In this document: positions 1 through 7,117 of the stretch, in pieces
How positions within the stretch are numbered: the first letter of the stretch is position 1
Layout: every line of letters begins with the position of its first letter
Assembly (NCBI GenBank): GCA_964624765.1
Contig: CAZUZO010000075.1
Coordinates: 1-17,255 of the forward strand
Length of the DNA: 17,255 bases
Source: JAGTVB01 sp964624765
Lineage (GTDB): Bacteria > Pseudomonadota > Gammaproteobacteria > HK1
Direction of reading: 5' to 3'
Notes under the pieces: model-generated
Databases searched by the model: none
What the model was told of the DNA's origin: nothing
What the model saw: the letters and a program-made list of their open reading frames with translations, nothing else
Program-made: the position numbers and the translations under genes

Positions 1-8
1 CGCGTAGG

Positions 9-31
9 ATGCGGTGAGGAACGAACCGCAT
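9..31. repeat. REP-like palindrome at the left edge
   Basis: Perfect 7-bp arms ATGCGGT (9-15) and ACCGCAT (25-31) enclose a 9-nt loop and are preceded by CGTAGG. This head-plus-palindrome layout resembles the REP-type elements mobilised by REP-associated tyrosine transposases in many gammaproteobacteria. The sequence directly to the right decodes as a piece of such a transposase, which supports the reading. Family membership is inferred, since no second copy is visible in the window. Confidence 0.5.
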
Positions 32-35
32 TGAT

Positions 36-130
36 CGAGACTGCTTCTGGACTTTGCCGTCCAGCGACGCGGCCTACCAGATCCGCTGGGCTTGGTTCAA
101 GCAGGATTTCCCGGCGCCATACCGGTCGGT
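36..130 (+). pseudogene. REP-associated tyrosine transposase (RAYT) internal fragment
   Basis: The plus-strand frame through codon TGG at 48-50 reads D-C-F-W-T-L-P, then D-A-A-Y, R-W, and a K and F at the expected spacing. This matches the C-x-W-T-L-P-x2-D-x2-[FY]-x2-R-W-x3-K-x2-F signature of IS200-like RAYT transposases, just after their catalytic HxH motif. No start codon, no HxH and no downstream W-Q-x-R-[FY]-W-E-H segment are present, so this is a short remnant and not a working gene. The frame continues open into the convergent nucleotidyltransferase gene, but the similarity fades near 130. The REP-like palindrome lies immediately to the left. The match rests on remembered family consensus. 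Confidence 0.5.
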
Positions 131-179
131 GAAAGCCGGTCCACCTGAGCCGCATGACATGAAGAGAAGATGCCGCGAC

Positions 180-839
180 TCAAACATGTTTGAGTTTGTA
201 CAATTGGATCGCATCGCGAAGCCGGTGTAACGATCGAGGCGAGTCGATGTCGGCCAACACGGCGTCGGTTTTCATGTTCACGCCGTGCAGGCGGTTGCTA
301 TTCCTGGCTATCCACTGCTGCGCGCCGACATCGCCTTGGAGCCCGGCAAGATCGGGCAGGATCGCGCGGGGTAAGATAACGGGATGGCCGCGTGCACCGG
401 CGAAGGTGCAAGCACAGACCTCTGGCTGGGGTAACTGTTGGAAAGCGCTAATGAGGCGATCGATGTCTCGGCTGGTGACCAAAGGCATGTCACCGAGGCA
501 GATCAGCGCTGCGGCGCAGTGGGGACCGAGGGTAGCAAGCCCGCAGCGCAGCGAGCTGCTGAGGCCGTGTCGATAGTTGGCATTGTGGACAAAGCGGACT
601 CGCTTGCCGTGCAATGCGTGTTCGAGCCGGGATCGCTGATAACCGGTTACCACGATCACATCTGTTGCCTTGGAGTCGATCACCGCGTCGACCGTATGGG
701 CGATGATCGGCCGGCCGGCGATTTCAATCAGCAGCTTGTTGCGCCATCCCATGCGTCGTGAGCTACCCGCCGCCAGTACCACTGCCGCAATTCTGTGACC
801 GACTGGCCAGCCCTGTTCGGCATATGCAAGTCGGTTCAC
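180..839 (-). CDS. MobA/MocA-like nucleotidyltransferase (CoxI/MocA family)
   Basis: This 219-aa enzyme probably transfers a nucleotide (CMP or GMP) to molybdopterin or a related acceptor in the cytoplasm. It shows the signature L-A-A-G-S-S-R-R-M-G (residues 22-31) with K35, G-L-S-S-S-L (92-97), the metal-binding G-D-M-P (116-119), G-H-P-V (151-154), G-D-V-G-A (169-173) and a late D-I-D-S-P (197-201). Length and motif order fit the MocA/CoxI family better than MobA. The start is GTG at 839, overlapping the kinase TGA by 4 nt (GTGA), so translation is probably coupled. It is the last gene of the receiver/kinase operon. No molybdoenzyme, XdhC or moa gene lies nearby, so the acceptor is unknown. 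A sugar or other NTP transferase role cannot be excluded. Confidence 0.88.
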   Translation of the reverse strand: MNRLAYAEQGWPVGHRIAAVVLAAGSSRRMGWRNKLLIEIAGRPIIAHTVDAVIDSKATDVIVVTGYQRSRLEHALHGKRVRFVHNANYRHGLSSSLRCGLATLGPHCAAALICLGDMPLVTSRDIDRLISAFQQLPQPEVCACTFAGARGHPVILPRAILPDLAGLQGDVGAQQWIARNSNRLHGVNMKTDAVLADIDSPRSLHRLRDAIQLYKLKHV

Positions 840-2386
840 GAGCGATGAGCTGCAGATAGGGCGGGCGCCATCGTTGCCGGCATCTTCGTGGAGTCGGAGC
901 CAGCGAGAGTTTGAACTTCGAGCCCAGGATCCACCGAGTACAGCAGTGCCTGCATGAGCATCGCCATATCGCGGCTACTGGAGGGGTCGACATGGAAGAT
1001 CGGGGGGGTGATGCGCCACGGGTGGGATCGGATCGACAGGTGACGATAGTATTTTTCGATCTCGGGTGACGAGCTGGGGTCGGTGCTCAGGAGGCCTATG
1101 GCTATCTTGCACGGTATAGATAGATTCTCGCTAACGTGCAGTAAGTGATCCAAGTCTTTGAGCGGTTCGGGGCTGTTAGGGTCCAGCAGGAGCAAAATTC
1201 CTAGCAGGGCCTGTTGCAGCAACTCTTCTGGAAGGGCGGGGGATTGGTCTCCCGGCAATGCGTGCAAATGCACCGCTTCGGAGTCGGAGAGCTTGATGAC
1301 GCCACCGCTCATCTGCTTCGTGTTGTCACGCGGTTGGGGGTGTGCCCCTGGCGTATCCTGCTGCATCGAGGGGCTATCGCTCAGACTCGCAATCGCCGTG
1401 ATATTGTCGTGATGGCTAGGTCCGGCCACTAACACAGTGTAATTGCGAACACTCGGACGTTGCCAATGAATGCGAGGCAAGGTATCGATCTGAGGGCCCC
1501 GCTGTAGGTAGTCCAACACCTCTCGAGCTGAGTGCGGGCGATCCTGTGGCTCGAGACTCAGCATCCAGTCGATGGCCTCGAGAAGATTGCGGCTGTACCG
1601 ACCCTGTCCGAGTTGGGTTGCCCGAACCAGCGGGTCAGGGGTTGATGCTTGCCGAGCGGTTTGCCGTTTGATGGACTCAATTGGCGTCTGCCCTGAGATA
1701 CAACGGTACATCGTGGCCCCCAGAGCATACAGATCCAAAGCCGGCCCTTGGGCAGTCTCCACACAGTATTGCTCGATGGGTGCGTAGCCTAACGTCAGTT
1801 TGCTGGTTCCGCCTTCGCAGATTTTCGCCATCTCCAGCCTGGCGGCGCCAAAGTCGAGCAGCAGGGGTGTGCCGTCGGTGCGAATGTAGATGTTCGCTGG
1901 CTTGATGTCCCGATGCAGGTAGCGCTTGCTATGCACTTCCTGTAACCCTTGCAATACCGGCTGAAACAGGCGTCTCAGATCGGTTTCAGCGAGTGGCTTG
2001 CCAGACCTTTTAAGGTAATTCTTGAGGCTTTCACCCTCCTCGTACTCCATGACGATGTAGGCCGTGCGGTTGGCAGCAAAGTAGCGCCAGACGCGCACGA
2101 TGTTGGGATGCTTGAATGCGGCAAGTACCTGTCCCTCTCCAATGAAGCGATCCAGCTCCCCCTGGTATATCTCAGCATACTTGCTGGACTTGATCTGCAC
2201 CGTACCTTCGGTGGCGCGCCGAGCGTATTCTTCTGGGAAGAACTCCTTGATGGCCACCAGCATCCCGAGTTGGGTATCGGTGGCTTTGTAGGTGATGCCG
2301 AAGGAACCGGCGCCCAGCACAGCATCGATGCGATATTCGTGGACCACAGAGTCTAAGGCGAGGTGATTGGGATAGTCGGCGCTCAC
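836..2386 (-). CDS. Ser/Thr protein kinase with C-terminal degenerate GTPase-like domain
   Basis: This 516-aa cytoplasmic protein begins with a complete Hanks-type kinase domain (about 18-297): glycine loop G-A-G-S-F-G (25-30), Lys47 in VAIK, probable helix-C Glu84, H-R-D (158-160), N165, D-F-G (178-180), A-P-I-E (202-205) and D218. The IKEFFPEEYA and APIEQY motifs belong to a common bacterial kinase subgroup. No transmembrane segment follows. Residues 313-485 instead resemble a small Ras/MglA-like G domain: a P-loop position reading G-P-S-H-H-D-N-I-T, a G3-like L-P-G-D-Q, a strand ending LLLLDPNSPEPL, and a G4-like S-T-D. The GK[ST] of a true P-loop is absent, so GTP hydrolysis is doubtful. 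The start is GTG at 2386 with an AGAGG ribosome site. The gene lies 17 nt after the receiver-like gene. The kinase call is firm; the GTPase reading is from pattern recognition. Confidence 0.92.
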   Translation of the reverse strand: MSADYPNHLALDSVVHEYRIDAVLGAGSFGITYKATDTQLGMLVAIKEFFPEEYARRATEGTVQIKSSKYAEIYQGELDRFIGEGQVLAAFKHPNIVRVWRYFAANRTAYIVMEYEEGESLKNYLKRSGKPLAETDLRRLFQPVLQGLQEVHSKRYLHRDIKPANIYIRTDGTPLLLDFGAARLEMAKICEGGTSKLTLGYAPIEQYCVETAQGPALDLYALGATMYRCISGQTPIESIKRQTARQASTPDPLVRATQLGQGRYSRNLLEAIDWMLSLEPQDRPHSAREVLDYLQRGPQIDTLPRIHWQRPSVRNYTVLVAGPSHHDNITAIASLSDSPSMQQDTPGAHPQPRDNTKQMSGGVIKLSDSEAVHLHALPGDQSPALPEELLQQALLGILLLLDPNSPEPLKDLDHLLHVSENLSIPCKIAIGLLSTDPSSSPEIEKYYRHLSIRSHPWRITPPIFHVDPSSSRDMAMLMQALLYSVDPGLEVQTLAGSDSTKMPATMAPALSAAHRS

Positions 2387-2393
2387 GCCACGA

Positions 2394-2398
2394 CCTCT
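2394..2398 (-). promoter_or_regulatory. Ribosome binding site for the kinase GTG start
   Basis: AGAGG lies 7 nt upstream of the GTG at 2386 on the minus strand, inside the 17-nt gap after the receiver-like gene. It supports GTG as the true start, because there is no competing in-frame ATG before the glycine loop. Confidence 0.6.
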
Positions 2399-2403
2399 TT
2401 GTG

Positions 2404-3927
2404 CTAGCGATTACCGATCGATCGCAGACGCTTCATGACTTCGGATAGGAAGCGGTGTTTAGCCTTGGGACGGGAAGCGGCTTCTTGAAATAGATAATCC
2501 GCCTCGCGCCGCGCTTGCCCGGCCAAGCCGATCGTATGGCTGGCACTATAAAAATTGAACACGTGTACCTTAGAGATGCCAAGCGCTTGGGCCGTGTAGT
2601 CAAGAGTCATCGGCTGCTCGTTCCACAGCGAGGCGATGCGCATGGCATGAGGTACGGGATGCAGACGGGTGAAGTTTGGCCAGTGTCTCAAGTAAACCCG
2701 CTTCCCTAGGTGGGTGTCCCAAGGTAAGCCGCCGCAGTAAGTCCATAGCGCGAGCTTCCAAAGAAAAGCCTCTAGCGTTTGCCAAGCCCACTGGAGGGGG
2801 GGCGAACCATTCGAGGCGTCGGGTCGATCGAACTCATATGGCGCGATACGCACCTGGGTCGGTGTAAGAAGGACAGTGGCCAGTTGTTGCAGTTGGTGGT
2901 CAGTGAAGCTCGAATAAATATGTCCTCGGGGCGCGTGTAACAGCAGGTGGCCATCTCCAAGGGTAAGCTGCACAGCGCTTTGGATGGCAGCGGGTGTTCT
3001 TAGGGTAGTTTGTAAGATACCGAGCAGACGCTCCTGCACGGGAACCAACGTCCCCGGGGGGGACCGGGCATCAGCGGGCGGCAGACGGCTGGTCTTTTCG
3101 GAAGTCCCTGACTCATCGCTGGGCCAATTGAGTTGCCCAGCAAAGCCGCCATCAGCGGCTTTGCGATACCATGGCTTTTGTTGAGCCAACCTGTCGACGG
3201 GGTGAGTGTCATGGGTTCGGGGGACGGGGTAACGATAGGTCTTTTCGAAGGTGCTGGCCGAGTGGCCGGGTTCAGCCGGATGGGATTGTGCGGTGTGGCG
3301 GTTCTGGTCGGGGCGTTGAAGAGGTTGACGCGCGTCTGCAGCTAACCCGTGCCCTGGATCATCCGGGGCCTTTTCCGTAAGTCCCTTGACGCCTTGCGCG
3401 CCCACGTGCCCGTAGGCGTTACCGAGCTCGACTTCACAGGGCTGAATCGGCGCCGTGGTCGAGGGCCGGCTGCGGTACCAAGGTGCACTGTCCAATAGCT
3501 TCGAGGGGTGTTGCTCGGTAATTCGGATCGTTTCGGGCTCCACGCCAGCGGCGAACGGCTCTGCAACGCCCAGGGGCGCCTTGGTGTCGAGGGTTGCAAG
3601 CCGATGGCGGATTGTTTCCAGGACCTCAATGAGCTGGTCTACCTGGATGGGTTTCGGTAGGAATGCGTCGCCGCTTTCCTTGGACGGTTCGGTGTCCGAG
3701 AGCAAAATGATCGGTCTATTGGGGAACCGCTCGCAATATCGATGCCAGGAGGCCTGCCCTACGGGACTATCTAGATCGACTATTGCGATCTCGGCTACGC
3801 TCGAATTGGCCACCATATAAGCATCTTGCATCCGATCGTGGAATACCGTTTCGAAGCGCTCGCGCACGCGAGCGTCGATGCCAACGAGGTCAACGCGGAT
3901 CAGTGAGCGGGCTGAATTCGAATGCAT
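2404..3927 (-). CDS. Receiver-domain-like signalling protein with conserved C-terminal domain of unknown function
   Basis: This 507-aa soluble protein opens with a CheY-like receiver fold (about 9-112). It has a strand ending I-V-D-L-D (candidate phospho-Asp 51 or 53), Ser77 after P-I-I-L-L, and Lys92 in L-P-K-P-I. The usual paired acidic residues on the first strand are weak. Residues about 115-300 are rich in Pro, Gln, His and charge and probably disordered, with the P-W-Y-R motif occurring twice (near 150 and 255). Residues about 300-507 form an ordered domain with L-R-H-W-P-N-F-T-R and a winged-helix-like stretch A-L-G-I-S-K-V-H-V-F-N-F-Y-S-A. I associate that C-terminus with gammaproteobacterial loci that also carry MglA-like GTPases, but cannot name it. 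It is the first gene of the operon with the kinase. The ATG at 3927 has no clear ribosome site. Confidence 0.8.
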   Translation of the reverse strand: MHSNSARSLIRVDLVGIDARVRERFETVFHDRMQDAYMVANSSVAEIAIVDLDSPVGQASWHRYCERFPNRPIILLSDTEPSKESGDAFLPKPIQVDQLIEVLETIRHRLATLDTKAPLGVAEPFAAGVEPETIRITEQHPSKLLDSAPWYRSRPSTTAPIQPCEVELGNAYGHVGAQGVKGLTEKAPDDPGHGLAADARQPLQRPDQNRHTAQSHPAEPGHSASTFEKTYRYPVPRTHDTHPVDRLAQQKPWYRKAADGGFAGQLNWPSDESGTSEKTSRLPPADARSPPGTLVPVQERLLGILQTTLRTPAAIQSAVQLTLGDGHLLLHAPRGHIYSSFTDHQLQQLATVLLTPTQVRIAPYEFDRPDASNGSPPLQWAWQTLEAFLWKLALWTYCGGLPWDTHLGKRVYLRHWPNFTRLHPVPHAMRIASLWNEQPMTLDYTAQALGISKVHVFNFYSASHTIGLAGQARREADYLFQEAASRPKAKHRFLSEVMKRLRSIGNR

Positions 3928-4212
3928 TGGGCAGCGCGTGTCGGCTGATAGAATTGTTTGCGGTGGCTAAGAGGTGCTTCGGTCAGGTCGGTGCAGCGCC
4001 AACTAGCGGCCTCGCGGTATGCGATAGGTTTGCGATCCTGGGTGTGCATTTTCTAGCGGCCATCGCAGCGGAAAGTTGACGTCCATCGCGGCGTGCCGCC
4101 GTCAGCCGAAAAGGCTGAGGAGAACCGAAGGACGATGTGGGTGGCTGTCCCCGGGCCGGAGAACGCTCGGAGTGCTTGTCACTCACCGCTGATGTCATCG
4201 AGGAGTTGACTG
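3928..4212. other. Intergenic region between uspE-like gene and signalling operon
   Basis: This 285-bp gap must contain the promoter of the receiver/kinase operon, but I found no convincing -35/-10 pair upstream of 3927. It holds a short hairpin with arms TCAGCC (4102-4107) and GGCTGA (4113-4118) and no adjoining T-run. It also holds a 12-bp direct repeat, TGTCACTCACCG, at 4177-4188 and 4211-4222, the second copy spanning the stop codon of the upstream gene. No coding region is supported. Confidence 0.5.
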
Positions 4213-4222
4213 TCACTCACCG
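4177..4222. repeat. 12-bp direct repeat at the 3' end of the uspE-like gene
   Basis: TGTCACTCACCG occurs at 4177-4188 and again at 4211-4222, 34 nt apart start to start. The second copy covers the terminal codons and stop of the universal stress gene, so the first looks like a small duplication of that gene's end. Function unknown. Confidence 0.6.
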
Positions 4223-5181
4223 AACTCTACCGGCGAGACAAAGCCAGAGGGTTTAATGGCGAGCACGGAACATGTCAGCTGGTCGAGAATCGCTTCAGCG
4301 GTATTCCCGATGAACAATCCCGCGATGCCTGTCCGCGCAACCGTGCCCATGACCACCAGTTCGGCCTGCAACTGCTTGGCGATGTCCGGTACGACCGTGG
4401 AGGCTGCACCCCGGAGCAAATGCAACTGAGGAGAGAGATAGTCGTAGGCCTCGGTACCCAATAGCTCTCTTAACTGCTCACGCAGCTCATTGAGACCCCT
4501 TTGATGGCGGGAGCGTTCGCCTTCCACATAGTTCATGCTGGCTATCTCGGGGTTGTCACTCCAGGTTTGTACCATCGTCTCGCCCGGCACGTCCCAGACA
4601 TGCACCAAATGCAAGGCAGCAAAGTCGGACAACGCAAGCGAAGCGGACAGCTCAAGAATCTGTCGGTTGAGGTTCCTGTGCTCGGTGTCGGGGGTTTCCA
4701 AATCGAAATCCACCGCCGCCAGAATGCAACCGTAATTGGACCTTTCCTCCGGCTTCGTGAGCCATACCGGACAGGGACACTTGCGCAGCAGATGCATGTC
4801 GTCGTTACCAAATAGCCGTTCGATGAAATTCGGATTTTCCGCCGGCTTGATCAGCAGATCATGCCGATTGCGCAACACGGCGCGAATGATTTCCAGAAAC
4901 CCGGTGCCCCTCAGTACCTCGTGTCGAATGTGGTGTCGCGTGCGGTAAGGCAGGGTCAACGACTGCAGGGTTTGCAGCTTGTCGGTCATCATCGCAGCCT
5001 GCAAATCGGCGGAAATAGGTCCGCCATCCGGCAGCCCGACGCCTGCCGTGACACGCGGTATCACGTCCACAACGGTCAGCTCAGCCTGGTTGTTCTCCGC
5101 CAGCGAGACTGCTCGCTCCAGGGTCGGCTGGGAGGTTTCGCCATCCCCCACCACGCAAAGAATGTTCTTGAATCGCTTCAT
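4213..5181 (-). CDS. uspE: Tandem universal stress protein, UspE-like
   Basis: This 322-aa cytoplasmic protein has two UspA folds (about 1-143 and 150-310). The first ends with H-L-L-R-K-C-P-C-P-V-W, characteristic of UspE. The second carries the nucleotide-binding loop G-T-V-A-R-T-G-I-x4-I-G-N-T-A-E (about 279-296) followed by I-K-P-S-G-F and P-V-E, again as in UspE. UspE is linked to stress survival and adhesion or motility traits in enterobacteria; its biochemical role is not settled. The start is set at the ATG at 5181, with GGAGG 8 nt upstream. A longer frame from a TTG at 5202 would add 7 residues but has no better site. It follows the antiporter by 28 nt, so the two are probably co-transcribed. 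USP proteins next to ion antiporters are common, which suggests a regulatory or stress-coupled role in ion homeostasis. Confidence 0.88.
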   Translation of the reverse strand: MKRFKNILCVVGDGETSQPTLERAVSLAENNQAELTVVDVIPRVTAGVGLPDGGPISADLQAAMMTDKLQTLQSLTLPYRTRHHIRHEVLRGTGFLEIIRAVLRNRHDLLIKPAENPNFIERLFGNDDMHLLRKCPCPVWLTKPEERSNYGCILAAVDFDLETPDTEHRNLNRQILELSASLALSDFAALHLVHVWDVPGETMVQTWSDNPEIASMNYVEGERSRHQRGLNELREQLRELLGTEAYDYLSPQLHLLRGAASTVVPDIAKQLQAELVVMGTVARTGIAGLFIGNTAEAILDQLTCSVLAIKPSGFVSPVEFGE

Positions 5182-5189
5182 CGCGTTTT

Positions 5190-5194
5190 CCTCC
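5190..5194 (-). promoter_or_regulatory. Ribosome binding site deciding the uspE-like start
   Basis: GGAGG sits 8 nt before the ATG at 5181 on the minus strand. It favours that ATG over the upstream TTG at 5202. Confidence 0.75.
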
Positions 5195-5209
5195 GTCCTC
5201 AAGACTCGA

Positions 5210-6958
5210 TCACGTATCGGAAGACAGATGGCGCGCTTGGCCCGATGGCTTCGACTTGTCCTGTTGCCCTTCTAGCACGGGTCTGTAGTCCCAATCCCTC
5301 ACGCCTTGGATGATCAGATCGATATCGTCGGTCGAGATACGCAGCATCTGCAAGGCTGTCGCACCGAGACGTAGGCTCGCTTCAATCGCTTCCGGGTACG
5401 CGTGGGTGGCGCCGGCTTCAAGAAGTCGCGAACTCGCTTCCAGATCCCACGCCCGCGCGATGATCGGTACATGGGGACACGTGTTGCGCAGATACGAAAC
5501 GGCCCTTAACGCCGTGGTGGACTGGTCAACAGTGATCACCACCAGAGAGGCTTGTTCCACATGGACGGCAGCTAGCAATTCCGGATCGGAGATATCGCCG
5601 TACATGACCTCGTAACCATCTGCCCGTGCCTGCGCCACCCGCTTCGGATCGGTGTCAAAGGCCACGAACGGGACGCCGCTCGCCTGAAGCAACACCGCGA
5701 TGGTGTGGCCCACACGTCCATATCCGCCGATCAATACCGGTTGTTCCGGCAGGTCTGACAACTTGTGGGATGTATCTTGGGCAACACAGGGCTGGGCCCC
5801 GACTAGCCAGGTGGCAATGGCGCGGTTGAATCGAATCAGCAGAGCGCCAGCGATCATCGAGAGAAGGACTGAGGTCATCGCGATCTGCCCTAGCTGTACG
5901 TCGATCACATCGGAATCGAGCGCGATGGCAATGAGAGCAAAGCCGAATTCCCCTCCCACGGCCAATAGCAGCCCCGTGCGCCATGCCACCAGAGCGTCGG
6001 TTCCGACATGGCGCACCATCGCCGCGACGATCAAAGTCTTGCTGAGCAAAATGAGCAGCGCGCCGAGTAGGGCCCAGTGCCATATTGGGGGGATGGCGAT
6101 GGGATCGATGCGCATGCCGATGCCGACGAAAAACAGACCGAGCAGGACGTCACGGAAAGGGCGTATGCTCGATTCCACTTGGTGACGGAACTCTGTCTCG
6201 CCCAGCATCATTCCGGCCAGGAATCCCCCGAATGCCAGAGACAGACCGAGGCTGTTGGTGGTCCAGGCCGCCAGCAGTGCCACCAGCAGTACTGCCAGGG
6301 TAAACACCTCGGCGGATCGACGCTCGGCCACGAGATGAAAGATCGGCCGTAGCAACCAACGCCCGACAAAGAACACGAGTGCGAAGGCCAGCACCGCTTT
6401 GGTGATCGCCCACCCCAGTGTGCCTGCCAGCACATCGGCACGGGCTGACAGGCCCAGTACCGGTATGATCACTAAAAAAGGAACGGCTGTGACGTCTTGG
6501 AAAACAGACATGGCAAGTCCGAAGCGTCCATGGTGACTGTTTTCCTCACCCTGCTCGGCCAGTTGCTTGCTGATGAGGGTGGTGGATGACTGGGCAAAGA
6601 CGGCCCCGATGACGAACGCGGCAGCGGCAGGTAGTCCGGCTAGCCACAGGGCAGCGGCAACGACCGCGGTCGTGAACGCGACTTGCCCGGTTCCGAGCCC
6701 GAGGACCCGATGCCGCAGCGCATGCAGCTGAGGTAAGGAAAAGTTAAGACCGATGGTGAACAGCAGAAACACCACCCCGAATTCGGCCAGGGTCTTGAAC
6801 TCTGGCACATAGACCGTGGGTCCCATCGTATACGGTCCGAGGATCAAGCCCACCAACAAGTACCCCAGGCTGGTGGGGACATGCAGGCGCTGAAAGGCGA
6901 CTACCACGGCGACCGCTACCCCCAGAAGCAAAAGCACTTGTGCCAGATTTTCCATCAT
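5210..6958 (-). CDS. CPA2-family monovalent cation:proton antiporter with RCK_N domain (KefB/YbaL type)
   Basis: This inner-membrane protein of about 582 aa should exchange K+ (or Na+) for protons. The first about 385 residues are a multi-helix Na_H_Exchanger domain. It includes T-I-G-L-N-F, A-Q-S-S-T-T-L, the membrane motif F-Q-D-V-T-A-V-P (about 153-160), and E-S-S-I-R-P-F-R followed by G-L-F-F-V-G-I-G-M (about 262-282), as in KefB/KefC/YbaL. A cytosolic RCK_N/TrkA-N Rossmann domain follows (about 405-560), with G-Y-G-R-V-G (412-417) and an acidic F-D-T-D at the second strand, implying NAD(H) binding. No TrkA-C domain follows. The start is placed at ATG 6958, just before the first helix. 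A longer frame from ATG 7075 adds 39 polar residues that look untranslated. The ribosome site is weak for either. It leads an operon with the uspE-like gene. Confidence 0.9.
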   Translation of the reverse strand: MMENLAQVLLLLGVAVAVVVAFQRLHVPTSLGYLLVGLILGPYTMGPTVYVPEFKTLAEFGVVFLLFTIGLNFSLPQLHALRHRVLGLGTGQVAFTTAVVAAALWLAGLPAAAAFVIGAVFAQSSTTLISKQLAEQGEENSHHGRFGLAMSVFQDVTAVPFLVIIPVLGLSARADVLAGTLGWAITKAVLAFALVFFVGRWLLRPIFHLVAERRSAEVFTLAVLLVALLAAWTTNSLGLSLAFGGFLAGMMLGETEFRHQVESSIRPFRDVLLGLFFVGIGMRIDPIAIPPIWHWALLGALLILLSKTLIVAAMVRHVGTDALVAWRTGLLLAVGGEFGFALIAIALDSDVIDVQLGQIAMTSVLLSMIAGALLIRFNRAIATWLVGAQPCVAQDTSHKLSDLPEQPVLIGGYGRVGHTIAVLLQASGVPFVAFDTDPKRVAQARADGYEVMYGDISDPELLAAVHVEQASLVVITVDQSTTALRAVSYLRNTCPHVPIIARAWDLEASSRLLEAGATHAYPEAIEASLRLGATALQMLRISTDDIDLIIQGVRDWDYRPVLEGQQDKSKPSGQARHLSSDT

Positions 6959-7117
6959 GCGAAGGGATCTAACTTGAGGGTGCCGCAGGGCGATGGCGGG
7001 CAAGGGGCCAGCACCGTGCTCAATTCGCCATGGCTGATTTCTGAGGGAGTTTGGCTGACGGCCGCCACCACTCATGGTAGATTTCTAGATCATACGACAT
7101 TCAGTAAGGAGTTGTTC
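6959..7117. promoter_or_regulatory. Divergent promoter region between antiporter and DUF2760/Hsp70 operon
   Basis: This 159-bp spacer separates the leftward antiporter operon from the rightward Hsp70 operon, so it must serve both by position. I searched both strands for sigma70 and sigma32 (heat-shock) consensus pairs and found none convincing. Control of the Hsp70 trio is therefore not readable from the sequence. Confidence 0.4.
7105..7111 (+). promoter_or_regulatory. Strong ribosome binding site for the DUF2760 gene
   Basis: TAAGGAG lies 6 nt upstream of the ATG at 7118 and fixes that start against an in-frame upstream ATG at 6881, which would run backwards across the antiporter's start. 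Confidence 0.85.

Noticed and set aside
4102..4118. Hairpin TCAGCC/GGCTGA as a terminator for the antiporter-usp operon
   Set aside because: Short stem, no T-run on the minus strand after it, and about 95 nt beyond the stop codon. Recorded only as part of the intergenic entry.
3983..4216. Minus-strand open frame of 77 codons between the uspE-like gene and the receiver-like gene
   Set aside because: The product is low-complexity Ser/Pro/Arg/Ala with no hydrophobic core or recognisable motif, and no ribosome site precedes its start.
6881..7117. Longer N-terminus for the DUF2760 protein starting at 6881
   Set aside because: The extra 79 residues overlap the antiporter start on the opposite strand and lack similarity to the family. 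TAAGGAG fixes the start at 7118.
6959..7117. Heat-shock (sigma32) promoter for the Hsp70 operon
   Set aside because: A CTTGAG near 6972 could recall the -35 element, but no CCCCAT-type -10 follows at the right distance.
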